Shown here in pieces: positions 1 to 12,709 of a DNA stretch of 64,000 nt; position 1 is the stretch's first letter, and the number at the start of each line of letters is the position of its first letter. The translations under genes and the position numbers were made by a program. The notes under the pieces were generated by a model that saw nothing but the letters and a program-made list of their open reading frames with translations, ran no database searches and was not told the origin of the DNA. Source of the DNA: Ambrosia x helenae (lineage: Eukaryota; Streptophyta; Magnoliopsida; Asterales; Asteraceae). The stretch covers positions 5,171,591 through 5,235,590 of the forward strand of contig CM061224.1 of the NCBI GenBank assembly GCA_030844895.1. Reading direction: 5' to 3'.

Positions 1-1343
1 ATTAGGGACCCCAACCCCAAACTGAAAATCCCCCAGATAGGTTGCCATCTCTTTACCCACTTTACGCATAGCGACTTTTGACACCAATCTTCTCCAAATG
101 GCCCCCACCGCAATGGGCCTAATCCCGTTGTCAGGCTTTAATAGGGGGTCAGCGGTGCCGAAGCAATGAACTCCGCCAGAGCTTTAGGACATAACCCCCC
201 AAGCCACAAGTTGACAACATCGGTGATGGCTTTAAGGAGCCCAGAGGCAGTTGGAGACCCCTGGCCACAGAAAGCGTCTAAAATATGTTGCGCCCGCAGA
301 CCATCCCTCCCACAAGATGTCCCTTTCGGGAACGTTTTAATACATTCCAACACGCACTCAGCGTCCACCTGCAAGGCTGGCTCCAAAGGCAAGGCGGAGG
401 GCATGGTCGGGGGGTCCACAACAGGGTGTTTATCTATCAGGGCTCTCAATGTGTCCTCCCCAGCAGGCGCAACCCCAGATGAACACAGAACCTTAACGGC
501 CGCAGTATAATGGCCATCCGCTACCTTCCGAAGGCACTGCTTAATATTGCCCCCACCATCTACTTTAGCTTGGTCCCCTACCCTCCCCGAAAACGACGCC
601 ACGGGGAGTTCAAGGAGGGGCGGGACCAATTCCTCTAACCCTGCCCCATCTTTCCAAACCGCCAATGCCCGCATAATAGAGCTACATTGAAGCGATTTCC
701 TGTTACCCGATCTTCGTTCTTGCCTAGAGGCCGGTTTGACCACCCGTAAGGTGCAGCGAGGCAACAACAAAAGTTTAACCCAAGCCTCAATGGACCCTGG
801 GGCATCCACCACTTTACGGAGACCCCCTGACAAAGCATGGGCAAAAGCCATGCGACATGCAGGCGGGATACTCTTGACCGTAGCAACAGGCAGGGCGAGG
901 ATGCGCTCAAGGAGAGCGACATCTACCACCATCTTCCCAGACGTATCACTCACATGCGTCACTTGCGGATCACGAGGTTGAGGAATCCCCGTTATAAAAT
1001 CGATCTCGCCTCCTGCACGCGAGGTGCATTTAACCACTTCTTTGCCGTGCCGACAACGCCCATTCAAGGCATGCAGGGTCATGCACTCCCCACATAGCCA
1101 ATTCTTCAGCACACGCAAGGTGTCAACAACGTCATTGTAAAGGTCAAAATTTGAAGCAAGATGCTCCTTCAACTCACCTCTCCTTTCTTTCCCATTAAAA
1201 TGATCTCGTTGGAAATGCATTAGTAACCGAGAGTATCCCTTGTATCCCGGCGTACCATCCTTGCAAGAATGATAATTTTTAAAGGGGCAACGCCATATCC
1301 CTGTGGCCGAGCTGGGTCCAGGTCCCCCACCACTGTCTCTCAT
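1..1343 (-). pseudogene. Reverse-transcriptase ORF fragment (non-LTR-like), frameshifted and cut by the window edge
   Basis: An ATG at 1343 opens 401 codons that stop at 138. Near residues 19-49 there is a C2H2-like zinc finger (CPFKNYHSC, then LLMHFQRDH). The middle contains LLLLPRCTLRV and RQERRSGNRKSLQ, and the C-terminal part FPKGTSCGRDGLRAQHILD runs into the fingers region of a reverse transcriptase. This layout is typical of plant reverse-transcriptase-domain proteins related to non-LTR retrotransposons. The frame ends in a short C-run near 143-147, but RT-like coding (KPDNGIRPIAVG, then WRRLVSKVA) resumes in the next frame and runs off base 1. A one-base deletion in the C-run is the simplest explanation. 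An (AT)n tract lies directly upstream of the start. Expression cannot be judged. Family-level call is fairly sure; exact clade is not. Confidence 0.75.
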
Positions 1344-1359
1344 GGATCCTTTAAAGGGA

Positions 1360-1364
<5 letters not shown>

Positions 1365-1414
<50 letters not shown>
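1365..1414. repeat. (AT)n microsatellite
   Basis: About 25 AT units directly upstream of the reverse-transcriptase ORF start. An (ATT)n tract follows at about 1484-1513. The rest of 1415-1710 is AT-rich with no supportable gene. Confidence 0.95.
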
Positions 1415-1417
<3 letters not shown>

Positions 1418-1710
1418 AATATGTTATATAGGTGTTTTTAAAGTTAAGAAATAAACCCGAAAAAATGTGTGGGACCCCATGTTAATTATTATTATTATTA
1501 TTATTATTATTATAATCACCCCACTTTAGTCAACCATTACCCAACACTTAAACACATTTAAACACTCTTTTTTGAGGTTATCTTCCCAACTGAAAATAAG
1601 ACAATAAATACATACAGCTCCACACCACTACTGCATTCTATATGCAGCTAAAAGTAATAAATGGTCGAAGGAAGAAGACAGTGGGTCAAAGGGTATAGGT
1701 TAGGCCAGGG

Positions 1711-1820
1711 AAGGGGCGAATGAAGGCTGCAAAAGAGTGAAAAGGGGCGAAAGAAGGCTGCCAGAGGGGTGAAAAGGGTCGAATGAAGGTTGCAAGAGGG
1801 ATGGAAGGGTCGAATGAAGG
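1711..1820. repeat. 31-32 bp minisatellite, about 3.4 copies
   Basis: The word GGGGCGAA/GGGTCGAA followed by TGAAGG or AGAAGG recurs at about 1713, 1744, 1776 and 1807. The array abuts the truncated left end of the LTR that starts at 1821. Similar GGGCGAA and GGGTCGAA words occur in the unrelated LTR at 63,640-63,830, so the array may derive from U3 of such an LTR. Confidence 0.85.
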
Positions 1821-3245
1821 GGACAATCATTTAATAATATATTCTTTTATATTCTCGTGTATATATGTATATATATAGGTATCCGGTTTAATATTGTCGG
1901 TTTAATATTATCGTCCCACACGTTTCACGTTTATAATAATAATAATAATTATAATAATAATAATAATAGTATTAAATAACTATAATAATAAATTTAACCT
2001 TTAGTGGGTTCGGTTTGTGTAGACGGGTTCCACCTGGTGAACCAAGATAACCGGTTTCAACATCTTGTCAACATGAATGGTGACTGAATCTGAATCTGGT
2101 CTTTCTCGAGTATGGAACGGGTTCGGACCTGGGTTTAGATCGAGTCAACCGGGTCTAGTTTAACTTAATTATAAAAGAGGTGTTGGCTTCTAAGTTGAGA
2201 TAATAACAGAAGATTACGGGTGTGGTGAATAGGTGCCGGGTGCTCGGAACAACGGGTGCCGGTGGTGAGTGGTCAACTGGAACCATCGGGTAGTTGGTTA
2301 TAGATAGCTGGGATATCTCCGGTGGGTGGTTGTTTATTGGATACGGGATGGGTTCAAACCCGAGTTGCATATGAGTACCGAGTCAACTGGTTCTTGCTTC
2401 TTATTAACATGTAAAGGGATGGTAACTGAAGAGGATGTAACTGATAGAAGGGCTCGAACCAGTGGGTTGTTGCAGGGTTACCGGAGACAAAAACGGACGA
2501 CCAGATATGGAGATCTGGTTATGTTTGTTGGTTATGGGTGGATGGTTATGTAATCGGTCAGAGAGGAAGGTTACAGTCGAGTATATGGTTGGGTTAAGTT
2601 CTGGGTTGTGGGTAGTTGTAGCCGGGGAAGGTAACCGGTTAACCGGGGAGATGAAGCGGTGACGGAGAGGTGATGGTGTTCGACTGTATTAACTGTCGGG
2701 TTGTGTCGATGATTACCGGAGAGTCAATCGGGACTGAGGAAAAAGGTCACCGGAGGGAGGTGGTGGTGTCTGGTGGTTAGCGGTGGATCACCGTAGATGG
2801 AGACTGGCCGGAGATGGTGACCGGTCCGGTCTCTTCTCCTTTTCCGATGACTCTCTCTCTCTCTTCTCATGTCTCTCTCTCTCTTATCTCTCTTATACGG
2901 TTTTGTTAGAGGTTTGTATATATGGATGTATATTATGAAGTTGGTGTAGAGTATGTGTGCATGTGTGAGGTGGAAACTTTGGTTGAATGCATGAACGATA
3001 TGATGTAGGCGTGGAACATAAGCAGAGAAAAGGCCGGTGGGTTGGGAGGGTATTGGGCTTCATCAATGGAATCCAATTATAATAGGTTTAGACTAATATG
3101 TTTTGGGCTTTTATTATCGGGTGGGTTTAATATATTGGGCCGATTCCATTGGGCCAGATTAGCTTAGTTATAATATTAGATAATTATGTTAATTAATCAT
3201 AGATTATATATATATAATCTCGGGTACTTAACAACGGGTGTTACA
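1821..3245 (-). mobile_element. LTR 1 (3' LTR, left-truncated) of a gypsy-like non-autonomous element
   Basis: Nearly identical to 7642-9044 and to 62,285-63,256. The right end is GGGTGTTACA, so on the minus strand the LTR begins TGTAACACCC, a common plant gypsy LTR start. A polypurine tract follows immediately on the internal side, which makes this the 3' LTR of a minus-strand element. About 730 bp of the left part present in LTR 2 are missing and replaced by the minisatellite at 1711-1820. Conserved short ORFs at 2155-2370 and 2326-2553 recur in all LTR copies and are not considered genes. Confidence 0.85.
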
Positions 3246-3258
3246 TTCTCCCCAACCT
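3246..3258 (-). other. Polypurine tract next to LTR 1
   Basis: On the minus strand this reads AGGTTGGGGAGAA immediately before TGTAACACCC. It is the expected plus-strand priming site beside a 3' LTR. A second similar tract, also with TTCTCCCCAACCTAT on the plus strand, lies at about 3363-3377. Confidence 0.8.
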
Positions 3259-6200
3259 ATTGGAATCTCGTCCTCGAGATTCGATTCGAATTATCTTATA
3301 ATGTTTAATACATATCTTTTGGTTACTTATTTTTGATAATCTTTATAATACTTATTATTAGGTTCTCCCCAACCTATAGAACTTGTCCCCCATTTATTTT
3401 TCTGATAATAAATTCTAAATTCTATAAGGACATGGTTAAAATCTTAAATGCTTAATTCTAGAGCCTCCTCTTGGCGTTATATAAATCAAGCTTATAAAAC
3501 TTTAAATGGCTTTCTATTCTCGATGGTTTCTCGTAATATCATTTATCTTTGGCCAATCCCTTGGCCGCATCAATTATAGATTTTCTGGTGGTGTTAAGAT
3601 ATCGTTATATCTTGGTCCTTTTCTATTTATATAATAATTGCTCGATAAATACTAAGTCTACGTGTATTATACCTCTTATAATTATCTCTGGTTATTCATG
3701 ATAGTACACGTCATCTTGAAATATTTTACATTCTATAATAGATTGTTTTCTTAGAATTTTATTCTATAATACGTTTTAAAAGATATTCTATATTTTAATA
3801 ACGAATATTCTATAGCCAAATCAAATGGCTTAGTTCTTGGAATTATTTAATTTCTACAAAAATTTAAACTTCTTTTATATATTCTGAAAATGAATTACTG
3901 GAAAGTCACTTATCAGATTATTGTAGTCATATAAAATCGTATAAATATTATAACCTTAGATCATAATATTGGTTTTCTATAATTTATCGGCTTATTCGAG
4001 TTCGATAAGTATAAACAAATATTTTCAGGAGCAACGAGCTATAAATATTTTCGAGCTGTATTAAATATTCGGGTTAAGACTAGGCTTCGCAGAAATTCAA
4101 ATGAATAACCGTATAAGGTGGATCTTTATAAAGCATTATCCATACCGTAGAAATAATTTCAAGAGATTCATGGAGTGTAATCTTCTGATAATCAGGAATG
4201 ATACTTTATGATATCTAGGCAATAATCTATCCCAAGAAAAATGTTAGGAAGCATTCATGTATATACTGTAAAATGATCCCTATCGTATAGGATATTTTCT
4301 GTGTATGCGAACGATAGAGTTCTCTTATCGATGTGAAATGACCAGAATATGACCGAAGGAAGTCAATCTATTGGTAAGATACTTTTTAGAGTAGGCCATT
4401 CTTATATCGAATAAAACATAGATATTATGTTGACCAAACTGAAGGATTTCAATATACTATTCTTAAGATATTAGCAACATCTGTAGTAGAATTGCGAGAA
4501 TTCTTTCGATCATTGGATGGTGCATCTTTCCTTCACAGTATCATATATCCCTACACAGAATCCTGTGGGAAACGTCCGGATATTCCTCTTATAAGGATCC
4601 AGATCTTTTTTGCCACAGGGAATGCATAGAGGACATGCAGCCATCTTTGATTCTACATACTGATTTGATCGCTAGATTTTAATCAGTTGTATATAGATGA
4701 ATCTGGTTATAAGGAGTTTATAGTTTTTGATATTTAGGCTGCCATGGACGTGTTTGATTTACATAATCTCAATTTACTGACGGTGGTTTATCGTTACGAT
4801 ATTTTACACCTTTTATATAAATCAAGCTCTCTTATCACATTGTCACAAGTTTCAGGTTTCGTGACTCAATGGTTGAGGTTACTGAATATGATAATCTTCC
4901 ACGAATTTCTCCAAATTTCTTAGACAAATAGAGATGGTAGTGGTAGTACTATTGGTGTAGTACAGTTTCGAACTTTCTCAAAATTTTCCTGGATTCTCAA
5001 GTCTTCGAACTTGATTTCCAATAATATTATTTGAATGATGCGAAGAAAATAGATATACATTAGGATATACATATTTTTCTTTATATTCTTAGAATAAATA
5101 ACCAACTTCATATTTGAAAACTTAATTTGTCACGGGAAGACTTATAAATTTCCAGAAATTAACATGTCGTTAGATTATCTGTGGGGCTAATATTTTGGTT
5201 GGAGTTTACAACTCGAGTACTGGTTTTTAAGAAAAGACCAAAGTATCATGAGTTGGAGATTAATGACTAATTATCTTCAGTAGATTGTAGAATCTCACTG
5301 AAAAGATATGAGGTAATTCGACATATGTATTATTTTATGAAGTAAAGAATATAATACATTGAGTTTGAGTAGTAATAACAATCGGGTGGGGATAGTTTAA
5401 TTCAGGAGTAACGATTGACAATGATGCTGATAACCGAGGTATAAAGTCGTTAGGATCAATTTTCAAACTTTGATGATAAAGTGCTAAAAGTTTAACCGGT
5501 CAGGTTGGGATATTTTCTAGGATTTCTAAGGTAATAATTTAATAATACTAGGTTGTTGATATCATAATTAGAGTTGTATAACCGTGCTTTTAAACTTGGC
5601 AAAAATAAGCAAAATCGTGAAAGTTTATATCACGGATAAAGTCGTGGAATAACTTGTGATAGAATCAAAGGGTATTTAAGGAGTTTTTAGACTTGATCTC
5701 GAGCTAAACACGAAGGAATGTTAACCTTAGATAGAAAACTCAGGATATAGGGGCTCACCCTTCCAGATTGCACGTGTCTTGTCATACTAGTGATCCCAAC
5801 GTGATTATATAGTGATTGTATACTGATATGTTTTTAAATTGGAATACTAAGAAGTCTTCAGGTGAAACATTACGTCCAACGAGTTGGACTTTTTAAACTT
5901 TGAGATGAAAGTGTCTTTTAAATGTCTCGATTTAATACAACTTTAACCTTACTTCTATTGATTCGTTCAGATCGAGATGACACTGATACTATTTCTTGAT
6001 AATATGAGTTGGATTCTGATATTCTTTTATCGGCTTTCTATAAGATTTTTAAGTTGAAAATAGTTTCCTAGGTTTATAGGTTCAAGAAATGATCTTGCAA
6101 AGCGAATAGTACGAAGTTTAAAAGGAATCATAGAATATATATATATATATTTCCGGATATTTGTGAAAATATCTATATTGATGGTTTCAAAGGATGAGTT

Positions 6201-6895
6201 ATACGAAAGGGTATATTTTTATAGAATATATTTATGTTTACTTGGTTTTCATCAGAAGGGAATTCACATAAGCGACAGATAGAACGAATTTCGTCGGGGA
6301 ATCATATCTATTTAGAAACTTGATCATAGGAATGCTCAAGTGGAAGTACAATATTTTTATAAATTTTCTTTAATACTTGGATATATTTTTTCTAATTATG
6401 TCTGATTTCGAATACTTTTAAACATGAATTTCTTCTGAGTAAGGTTACTACCTTTGATTTTCTTATTTTTCAAGTAGATATAAAAGATTTGATAATTTTT
6501 CATGTGATAGGATATGGAATTTATAATTGTATTCTTATTCTTAACACGTTGCTCTTATATTGTTCAAACTGATATGAGAGATTGAAATAATACTTCTATA
6601 ATAACTTATTTATACTTCATAAAATTCTTGTAAACTGATAATTCGTATTTCTTGTATTTCTGATATTTTATAACTTTTTGGTATTACCAAAGAATTTTCT
6701 AGAAATCAATCGTGCCTGTAAATTCACAATTTTCTGGCTATTTAAAAATTGTCAATTTACCTCACAATATTATTCTAGTAATTTCCTCGATAATTTTTCT
6801 GTACCTTCTTATAATTTCTATTAACATAAATTTCTTTCTAAAATACTTTTGGTTGATCCTGGATCAGAAGAGGATTTCTATTAATTAAACCTGCT
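3246..6895 (-). mobile_element. Internal region of a LARD-like element, no coding capacity
   Basis: About 3.65 kb lies between the polypurine tract beside LTR 1 and the primer-binding site beside LTR 2. It is AT-rich and carries no open frame longer than 63 codons. No gag, protease, reverse transcriptase or integrase motif was recognised in any frame. Long LTRs with a kilobase-scale non-coding interior fit the class called LARDs (large retrotransposon derivatives), which depend on enzymes from an autonomous relative. It could instead be a heavily decayed autonomous element, but the intact PBS and PPT argue for a non-autonomous design. Confidence 0.65.
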
Positions 6896-6907
6896 GCTCT
6901 GATACCA
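6896..6907 (-). other. Primer-binding site (initiator tRNA-Met type)
   Basis: On the minus strand the sequence is TGGTATCAGAGC, matching the complement of the 3' end of plant initiator methionine tRNA. It is two bases from the TG end of the LTR that starts at 6910. This marks 6910-9044 as the 5' LTR of the element to its left. Confidence 0.88.
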
Positions 6908-6909
6908 CC

Positions 6910-9044
6910 TGTAACGACCCAGGTGGCGCAGCGGATTAGCATTAACAGGTTTAATTGTAATGATTACATTAATCTGAATTTCAATATCAATGAAATACAT
7001 AAATTGTAACCATAGTATCCTCTTCTTATCCAGATCTTCTATTCGTCAGCTTGCTCTTTAATACCTTGTATAAATACCTGACCACATGCTTAAAGTAAAT
7101 TAGTATTTTCATACTAGTGAGACATGCCGGAATTTAGACATACTGATAATAATAACTCAAGTTTAACGAACATGCAACTCTTTCTATATGGTTCGGTCAT
7201 TCTAAGGTGGAATATATTATCGATGGAGCACCATACAAACGCTTAGTGTGGTTCCAAACCTCTACTTGGTTTAGAAAAATATATTCCCGTGAGTATAGAT
7301 CGATTAGACATGGTCCCGTAGCCTCTAATCGGTCCGGGTCTATACTCTATGATACCGAATGGATCCATTCTACGTGATTTCTATTCGACCGAGTTCTATT
7401 ATTTCTATTAACAATTCGATAACACTTTTATAATATAAACCATATAAAATACTTTGATAACGACTAGACAAGCATGTAATCAGCCCAAAAGCTTTATAAA
7501 GGGAAAGGGTCATGTACTCACCTCTATTATATTCTTCTGGATCTGTAGTCTATCTCTTAACGGTATATTCTTAAAATATCGTACCTATTTATGTTTTATA
7601 AACATTAGCGCGTGCAAGGCTTGTGCACGTGATAACGCCGGGGACAATCATTTAATAATATATTCTTTTATATTCTCGTGTATATATGTATATATATAGG
7701 TATCTGGTTTAATATTGTCGGTTTAATATTATCGTCCCACACGTTTCACGTTTATAATAATAATAGTATTAAATAACTATAATAATAAATTTAACATTTA
7801 GTGGGTTCAGTTTGTGTAGACGGGTTCCACCTGGTGAACCAAGATAACCGGTTTCAACATCTTGTCAACATGAATGGTGACTGAATCTGAATCTGGTCTT
7901 TCTCGAGTATGGAACGGGTTCGGACCTGGGTTTAGATCGAGTCAACCGGGTCTAGTTTAACTTAATTATAAAAGAGGTGTTGGCTTCTAAGTTGAGATAA
8001 TAACAGAAGATTACGGGTGTGGTGAATAGGTGCCGGGTGCTCGGAACAACGGGTGCCGGTGGTGAGTAGTCAACTGGACCCATCGGGTAGTTGGTTATAG
8101 ATAGCTGGGATATCTCCGGTGGGTGGTTGTTTATTGGATACGGGATGGGTTCAAACCCGAGTTGCATATGAGTACCGAGTCAACTGGTTCTTGCTTCTTA
8201 TTAACATGTAAAGGGATGGTAACTGAAGAGGATTTAACTGATAGAAGGGCTCGAACCAGTGGGTTGTTGCAGGGTTACCGGAGACAAAAACGGACGACCA
8301 GATATGGAGATCTGGTTATGTTTGTTGGTTATGGGTGGATGGTTATGTAATCGGTCAGAGAGGAAGGTTATAGTCGAGTATATGGTTGGGTTAAGTTCTG
8401 GGTTGTGGGTAGTTGTAGCCGGGGAAGGTAACCGGTTGACCGGGGAGATGAAGCGGTGACGGAGAGGTGATGGTGTTCGGCTGTATTAACTGTCGGGTTG
8501 TGTCGATGATTACCGGAGAGTCAATCGGGACTGAGGAAAAAGGTCACCGGAGGGAGGTGGTGGTGTCTGGTGGTTAGCGGTGGATCACCGTAGACGGAGA
8601 CTGGCCGGAGATGGTGACCGGTCCGGTCTCTTCTCCTTTTCCGATGACTCTCTCTCTCTCTCTTCTCATGTCTCTCTCTCTCTTATCTCTCTTATACGGT
8701 TTTGTTGGAGGTTTGTATATATGGATGTATATTATGAAGTTGGTGTAGAGTATGTGTGCATGTGTGAGGTGGAAACTTTGGTTGAATGCATGAATGATAT
8801 GATGTAGGCGTGGAACATAAGCAGAGAAAAGGCTGGTGGGTTGGGAGGGTATTGGGCTTCATCAATGGAATCCAATTATAATTGGTTTAGACTAATATGT
8901 TTTGGGCTTTTATTATCGGGTGGGTTTAATATATTGGGCCGATTCCATTGGGCCAGATTAGCTTAGTTATAATATTAGATAATTATGTTAATTAATCATA
9001 GATTATATATATATAATCTCAGGTACTTAACAACGGGTGTTACA
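6910..9044 (-). mobile_element. LTR 2 (complete, 2135 bp), 5' LTR of the LARD-like element
   Basis: The ends are TGTAACGACC on the left and GGGTGTTACA on the right. It is flanked by a tRNA-Met PBS on the left and by a polypurine tract plus about 140 bp of element interior on the right. It therefore looks like the 5' LTR of one copy and the 3' LTR of another at once. The body carries TCACCGG-rich DNA and a CT-rich tract at about 8647-8690. Small ORFs at 7454-7699, 7952-8167 and 8123-8350 are LTR sequence repeated elsewhere, not genes. Confidence 0.88.
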
Positions 9045-9183
9045 TTCTCCCCAACCTATTGGAATCTCGTCCTCGAGATTCGATTCGAATTATCTTATAA
9101 TGTTTAATAAATATCTTTTGGTTACTTATTTTTGATAATCTTTATAATACTTATTATTAGGTTCTCCCCAACCTATTGAACTC
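9045..9183 (-). mobile_element. Extra interior fragment of the LARD-like element
   Basis: The first 140 bp to the right of LTR 2 match 3246-3385, including the polypurine tract (9045-9057) and its second copy near 9163. Similarity stops at about 9183. From there to 9342 nothing recognisable was found. This gives the order LTR, interior, LTR, interior, as left by unequal or LTR-LTR recombination between copies. Confidence 0.75.
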
Positions 9184-9342
9184 ATCGTGAGAGGAACATT
9201 TGGAGTTTATGTTCATTCTTTCAATTAGATCCCGTAAAAAAAACAATACCTTGATCATGAAAACGGGGGAGTCAACCCAATAGTACTACAACATAAACAA
9301 CGACCTTTTCCGAAGGCTAATGATTAAGATGTGCTGTGAGTG

Positions 9343-10475
9343 TGTGGCAACCCGTCGGTTGACACTGGTGTCACGTTATTCAAACGTACCCACCGGTGCA
9401 CAAACCAAAGGGCATCATATATTCTATATTTCTAGTTTATTCATCATACACGCATGTTAATCCCTTTTTAATAACAAATCTGTATAATCCAATACAATTT
9501 ATCTCTTTTAATACCAATTTGTATAATCCAATACAAATTATCACTTTTTGTACCAATCTGTACAATCCAATACAAATTATCCCTTTTTATACCAATCTGT
9601 ATAATTAAATCTTTGTTACGTTTTATAGTAAACAGGGTTTCATAAAACAAGTATGTCTTCCACCCCGAAAACAGTTATAAAACAGTAAAAAGTGGGGGCA
9701 TGAACTCACCTGGGTATTCTTGCTTAGTTAGCTATCAACGCTTGAATCATTAATCACTCTTTTGTGTCCTAATTACTAGCAAAGACACTTTAAAATCTAA
9801 CACGAAAAGTCTATTATCCATCTATCTAGATTCGTATGTACGAATCCGAGTCTAGAAAGTGGTGTGACTCAACGAACCAATCACGACTTATTTCAGTTTA
9901 GGTGTTAACATACGACGTAGTACTCAAGTTGCGCACTTGTTACTACTCGTGTGTAACCTACGCTGGACTAGTGCTACGAAACGTATAGCTCATCATTAAT
10001 CATAGAATCGGATAAATATATTTGTTTTGTACATTTGTTTCTAGGAAAGTATACTGTGCAATAAACAAGGAAAGTTATAAAAACCTCAATCAATATTGCA
10101 CTCGTTGTGTTCTGGATTTTATAAAATTTCGGCAGAGTTTCCTCTGTTTTTATACAATCCAGACAACACAAGTTGTCAATAGTTTACTCAAAAATCAATT
10201 TACAAACGCATGATATTCAATATATTAATCCGTATTTCCAATGAACGAGACTTTATACATTTCGCCATTTTATATAAATTATACTTGTATAATTATATAC
10301 ATCATAATTTATATATATATATATATATATATGTATATAATATAGTCCAACGGTCCAGTCCAATATACAATATTATCAAATCCGTCTTTAATTTACAATA
10401 TCACTTATTATATAATCAATGTTGGTTCGTTTCGCGAGCCGCAATAGTTTCGTATCTATAATATATATATACACT

Positions 10476-10521
<46 letters not shown>

Positions 10522-12057
10522 CAACAAATCAAGATAATATACCGTATAATATACGCATGCATGTCCAATGTTGACCAGATCTGACTCGAAATAACTTCTA
10601 ACCGGCTCCAATCCGCGACTTAAACCACCTTTTAGTCCTTTAGACTTGGGACTCGAGCCCGAGCACCAAACTGAACCCGAACATTATTCAGGTCCGGATC
10701 TGACACGAGCACCCACATGCAGCCCGAAATCCATCAACATAACCAAACCAGACCCGAGTACCCAACTCAGATCTGAACTCGAACAACTTAATCTGCTGCA
10801 TGCAAGCAAAATCACCACCATTTTCGGGGCTGAACCAGACCAGACCACTTGAACCCGAGCCTGGGCCACCCAGCCGAATACCACCTAAACCGGACCAGAC
10901 CCGAGCTACATCCCACCAGCTTCAACCGGAACCCCTTAGCCTGAACCGGACCAAACTCCCACAACAAGCATAACCATGTCCAGCCTAAACACCACAAAAC
11001 CACCATCAGACTACCACCGGGCACCACATGCGGCCACCCTCTGAGCCGCCGCCGCCATCACCTCCAAGCACCTCCACCACAGCTCGAACCCAACAAAACC
11101 ACCACTACCTCAGCCCAAATCGGGCTTTAGAAGGCCGTCGCCCCTGCACCTGCCCATTTGGGGCTTCTCGGACCACCACGCCGCCGCCGCCACCACTGGA
11201 GGTGGTCGGCCGGCTGTTTATCAGAAGGAGACGAGGGAGAGACGAGGGAGAGGTAGAGGGAGGGACTAGAGAGAGAGTAAGTGTAGAGAGAGAGAGAGAG
11301 AGAGCTGGAGAGAGAGATGAGAGGGTTTCTTGTGTTTTGGGTGTTAATGTGAGGACGGAGAAGAAGAAGGGTGGAGCCCTTTTATAGATAGGTTTAAGAT
11401 TAGGTAGGTAGACATCGCGTTTCGAACTCGTTATAACATAACGTCTCGGTTTATATTTAGGTTCGATAGTTAATTATATAAATTAGTCAGTTTTGTTCGT
11501 AATCTTAAATACGTTAAACCGAGCAAAAATGTAATTAATATCGGTATCCTACGCGTTCTTTTGGAGTGCCCGTTAGAATCGCGTTAACCTACCCGGCTAC
11601 TGTTTCCTCCATTTAAACGACCCGATAGCTTTCGATATTAAACAGATAATATTATTTATCATAAATAATAAATCCGAAAGCATATATGCGGTTAAAACCA
11701 CGCATTTTGATGTCCGGTTCTCATACCGGTTACTCTCCGCGTTCTCTAACCGCTACGTTTTAATCCATTCATTAAGCCGATTCCACATCCGATTGCTTCA
11801 TAGCAAATACGTGCCGTATTTATATGCAATAACTCCAAGTTTGTCCATTCTGACAAATTCTTATCGATATCAGTTCGTTAGCGTTAAGATGCGCAATCTT
11901 TCTTTAGAACATCTAGACGTCCACGAACTTCACGAAAGACATTTGTTGGACTTGTAACAACTCGACTTAACCAAAATCAACCTTAGTATACGCGAAGCAT
12001 ATAGGGATCATGATCAAGATCCATTCAACGGTTGACCGAATTTTACCGGTTGTCACA
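9343..12057 (-). mobile_element. Probable long gypsy-type LTR, minus orientation
   Basis: The candidate ends are TGTGGCAACC at 9343 and GGTTGTCACA ending at 12,057, imperfectly inverted to each other. On the minus strand there is a strong TATA box (TATAAAAGGG) at about 11,376-11,385. To the right, a purine-rich stretch on the minus strand (GGATTAGGTTGGTGA) resembles a polypurine tract. No PBS and no target duplication were found. The region contains (TA)n at about 10,310-10,332, (AAT)n at about 10,480-10,517 and (GA)n at about 11,260-11,320. A 119-codon open frame at 11,028-11,387 is low-complexity Pro- and Arg-rich DNA inside the LTR and is not called a gene. Confidence 0.5.
9461..9606. repeat. 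39-40 bp tandem repeat, about 3.6 copies
   Basis: CTGTATAATCCAATACAA recurs at about 9480, 9519, 9559 and 9598, separated by TTATC-CTTTTTATACCAAT. It lies inside the 9343-12,057 LTR. The copies adjoin without distinct spacers, so this is not a CRISPR array. Confidence 0.85.
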
Positions 12058-12342
12058 TCACCAACCTAATCCTCCACACTCAGGGGTGCATCATTCAAGG
12101 GGCGACCGACCCCCCGAATTATCACTCAGAAGTTTCGAGTATATAGTATCCGTATGGAATTTTTTTGGTATATATGATTTCGACTCCTCGTTTAAAAAAA
12201 TAGTTATATAGACGAAAACTTTAACCCAAAACAAAGTAAATGTTAAGCCCAAATCCTAAAGTCCTAAGCCCAACAACTACATGAGCGAGATAGTAGATTC
12301 AATGAGCAAGCGATGAAGTTGTTATCTTTTAGCTACTCGAGC

Positions 12343-12709
12343 TAGGCTTGGTAAAAAGCTCGAAACGAGCCAAGCCTTATCGAGCCCGAGCTTATAACAA
12401 AGTTCATTTACTAATCGAGCCCGAGCTCAGCATAGCATGTGAAGCTCGCCAGGCTCGTCGAGCCTTATCGAGCCTTAGTGTAGTATTATGTTTATTAATA
12501 TTTAATAATATTTACCCCCTCATTTAAGCTTGTTTACTGAACGAGCCCGGGCCGAACTTCATTTATCGAGCTTCGAGCCTATTATTTATATTATTTTTAT
12601 TTAAAATATTAACTAATAGATAGTAAACTAGCCGAGCTCGAGCTCTCATAAGTTTTTTGAGCTCGAGCCTGGTCGAGCTCGGGCTTAGCTAGGCTCGTTT
12701 GCAACCCTA
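12343..12709. mobile_element. MITE-like element rich in GAGCTCG
   Basis: The left end TAGGCTTGGTAAAAAGCTCG and the reverse complement of the right end, TAGGGTTGCAAACGAGCC, are imperfect inverted repeats. The body is full of CGAGCTCGAGC words. This is a common plant repeat of probable hAT origin. No clear 8-bp target duplication was seen, so the borders are approximate. Confidence 0.55.

Noticed and set aside
2155..2553. 71- and 75-codon frames, also at 7952-8350 and 62,639-63,037
   Set aside because: Conserved only because the LTR is repeated three times. They overlap on opposite strands and lack any coding signature.
7454..7699. 81-codon frame, repeated at 62,099-62,371
   Set aside because: Part of the LTR family at 6910 and 61,555; repetition explains its conservation.
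9461..9606. Regular 39-bp repeat resembling a small CRISPR array
   Set aside because: Copies adjoin and the in-between bases are near-identical, so there are no unique spacers; the context is a plant LTR.
11028..11387. 119-codon open frame with a Pro-rich start and Arg/Glu-rich end
   Set aside because: It lies in a probable LTR; the Arg/Glu part is a (GA)n tract, and there is no recognisable domain.
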